A stretch of DNA of 64,000 nucleotides from Alteripontixanthobacter maritimus. GTDB taxonomy: Bacteria > Pseudomonadota > Alphaproteobacteria > Sphingomonadales > Sphingomonadaceae. Made by a program: the position numbers and the translations under genes. Below the pieces are notes generated by a model that was given only the letters and a program-made list of their open reading frames with translations, made no database searches and was not told where the DNA came from. The DNA lies in the NCBI RefSeq assembly GCF_003340475.1, contig NZ_QBKA01000002.1, positions 2,117,501 through 2,181,500 of the forward strand. The letters are read 5' to 3'. Of the stretch, positions 63,238 through 64,000 are shown one piece after another (position 1 is the first letter of the stretch; each line of letters begins with the position of its first letter).

Positions 63238-63253
63238 ATAAAGAAAGCTTTAT
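63238..63253. promoter_or_regulatory. Candidate operator upstream of metK
   Basis: ATAAAG-AAAG-CTTTAT is a perfect inverted repeat with a four-base centre, placed in the metK promoter region (65-80 bases before the ATG), between metK and lnt. It looks like an ArsR-family or SahR-type site of the methionine/SAH regulons; the regulator is inferred and not encoded in this window. Confidence 0.5.
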
Positions 63254-63268
63254 GTCTTGCAGCGCGTG

Positions 63269-64000
63269 TTAGCGGTGCCAGCGGCGACTGGCAAGAATGG
63301 ATAATCCAATCAGCAGGATCGCCCATGCAAGCGGCAGGACATTACCAAGCCGCGAGAACAGCGTAGGGGCATGGGCGGGTGGCACGATCCCGTCCATCCG
63401 CGCGGCGCGGTGCATCCCGATATGGTCGCGCACCACACCGCGCGCATCGATAACCGCGCTGATACCGGTGGTGGTGGAACGCAGGACCGGCAACCCTTCC
63501 TCGATGGCGCGCATTCGCGCCTGCGCCAGGTGTTGCGGCGGCCCCCAACTTCCGAACCAGCCATCGTTGGACGGGTTGAAGATATAATCGGGCCGCGTGT
63601 CCGGATCGGTTACCTGTCCGGAAAACACGATCTCGTAACAGATCTGGATGCCCGCCTGTCCATATTCCCCGAGGTCGAGCGTTTGCGGACCCGGCCCCGG
63701 CCAAAAATCGATCGAGCCTGCCACCAGCCGTGACGCACCCAGCGGTTCGAGCAGCCAGCGAAGCGCCAGATACTCGCCATAGGGGACCAAATGCGCCTTG
63801 GCATAGCTGGCGCGAATCGCGCCTTCCCCGTCAAGCGCGGTCACGACATTACGGGCACCGACTGCGCGGCCATCCTCGATTTCCAGATCGACCGATCCGG
63901 TCAGCAGCAAACTTTCCGAGCCGATGACACGGCCGATACGGCGGCGTGCAAATGCAGGATCGCCGGCGGCCGTTGCCCGGTCGTAATAGCGCTGAGGATA
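63269..64000 (-). CDS. lnt: Apolipoprotein N-acyltransferase, C-terminal part (cut by window edge)
   Basis: The frame is open to the right edge, giving about 243 C-terminal residues. Lnt adds the third acyl chain to lipoproteins in the inner membrane. The nitrilase-like domain shows KAHLVPYGEYL with the catalytic Lys, and GIQICYEIVFSG with nucleophile Cys; SNDGWFGSWGPPQHLAQARMRAIE is also typical (parts shown). A last membrane helix (LPLAWAILLIGLSILAS) closes the protein. The N-terminal membrane part and the catalytic Glu lie outside the window. Confidence 0.94.
   Translation of the reverse strand, partial: YPQRYYDRATAAGDPAFARRRIGRVIGSESLLLTGSVDLEIEDGRAVGARNVVTALDGEGAIRASYAKAHLVPYGEYLALRWLLEPLGASRLVAGSIDFWPGPGPQTLDLGEYGQAGIQICYEIVFSGQVTDPDTRPDYIFNPSNDGWFGSWGPPQHLAQARMRAIEEGLPVLRSTTTGISAVIDARGVVRDHIGMHRAARMDGIVPPAHAPTLFSRLGNVLPLAWAILLIGLSILASRRWHR

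Noticed and set aside
63174-63268. SAM or SAH riboswitch before metK
   Set aside because: The leader is short and I could not fit the conserved pseudoknot or junction of known classes. A protein operator explains the visible palindrome better.

Overview
The window looks like a chromosomal segment of an alphaproteobacterium, most likely a sphingomonad of the Erythrobacteraceae type (Erythrobacter, Altererythrobacter and relatives). This is inferred from GC-rich housekeeping genes with many GTG/TTG starts, the presence of gapR, DUF1244, DUF6481 and GFA-family genes, a HWE-type histidine kinase, and CIRCE-controlled groESL. No 16S sequence is present, so the genus is not proven.

Layout. (1) 1-4220 is the end of an integrated element next to a tRNA-Leu(CAG) gene: a serine recombinase, small orphan ORFs and a tyrosine integrase. 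The integrase is framed exactly by a 164-bp, nearly perfect inverted repeat that contains the tRNA 3' end. (2) 4500-8800 has an NDUFA9-like epimerase, an AT-rich accessory patch with a MarR-like gene, qmcA-nfeD, gapR and a YbjQ gene. (3) 8800-19900 is mostly core metabolism and DNA maintenance: CPBP protease, yebC-ruvC-arsC-like-GDPD cluster, ubiG, lysC, purT, a nitronate monooxygenase, a dienelactone hydrolase, pyruvate kinase and a GFA protein. (4) 20000-34150 holds gltX, rpoC and rpoB on the minus strand and rplJ-rplL on the plus strand. The usual rplJL-rpoBC operon is therefore split and divergent, with a DUF2975/Xre pair, a 46-aa peptide and a lipoprotein gene in between. (5) 34200-41210 is accessory envelope and transport: lipoprotein plus trypsin-like protease, a poly-Asp membrane peptide, a DUF6481 gene with a decayed partial copy, a PagL-like deacylase, a KefB-type antiporter broken by an in-frame amber codon, and a MATE exporter. 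(6) 41270-43520 is groES-groEL with promoter, CIRCE and terminator, and a REP-like palindromic element between the two genes. (7) 43600-49240 is envelope and secreted proteins, including a DUF305-LVIVD fusion and a class A beta-lactamase-like hydrolase. (8) 49500-57804 has polA translationally coupled to a sensor kinase, an MscS channel, an AT-rich orphan gene and a two-ring CDC48-like ATPase. (9) 57940-64000 has a candidate small RNA, a CoA-transferase pair split by a HAD-like lipoprotein gene, a CaiB/BaiF transferase, metK and the 3' part of lnt.

The strongest candidates for something undescribed are the integrase cassette bounded by inverted repeats, the unannotated small RNA at 57946-58011, the 46-aa peptide/DUF2975/Xre locus with its palindromic upstream region, the overlapping lipoprotein-protease pair, and the AT-rich orphan gene at 54846-55496. 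I see no CRISPR array, no rRNA and no complete insertion sequence with its own transposase.
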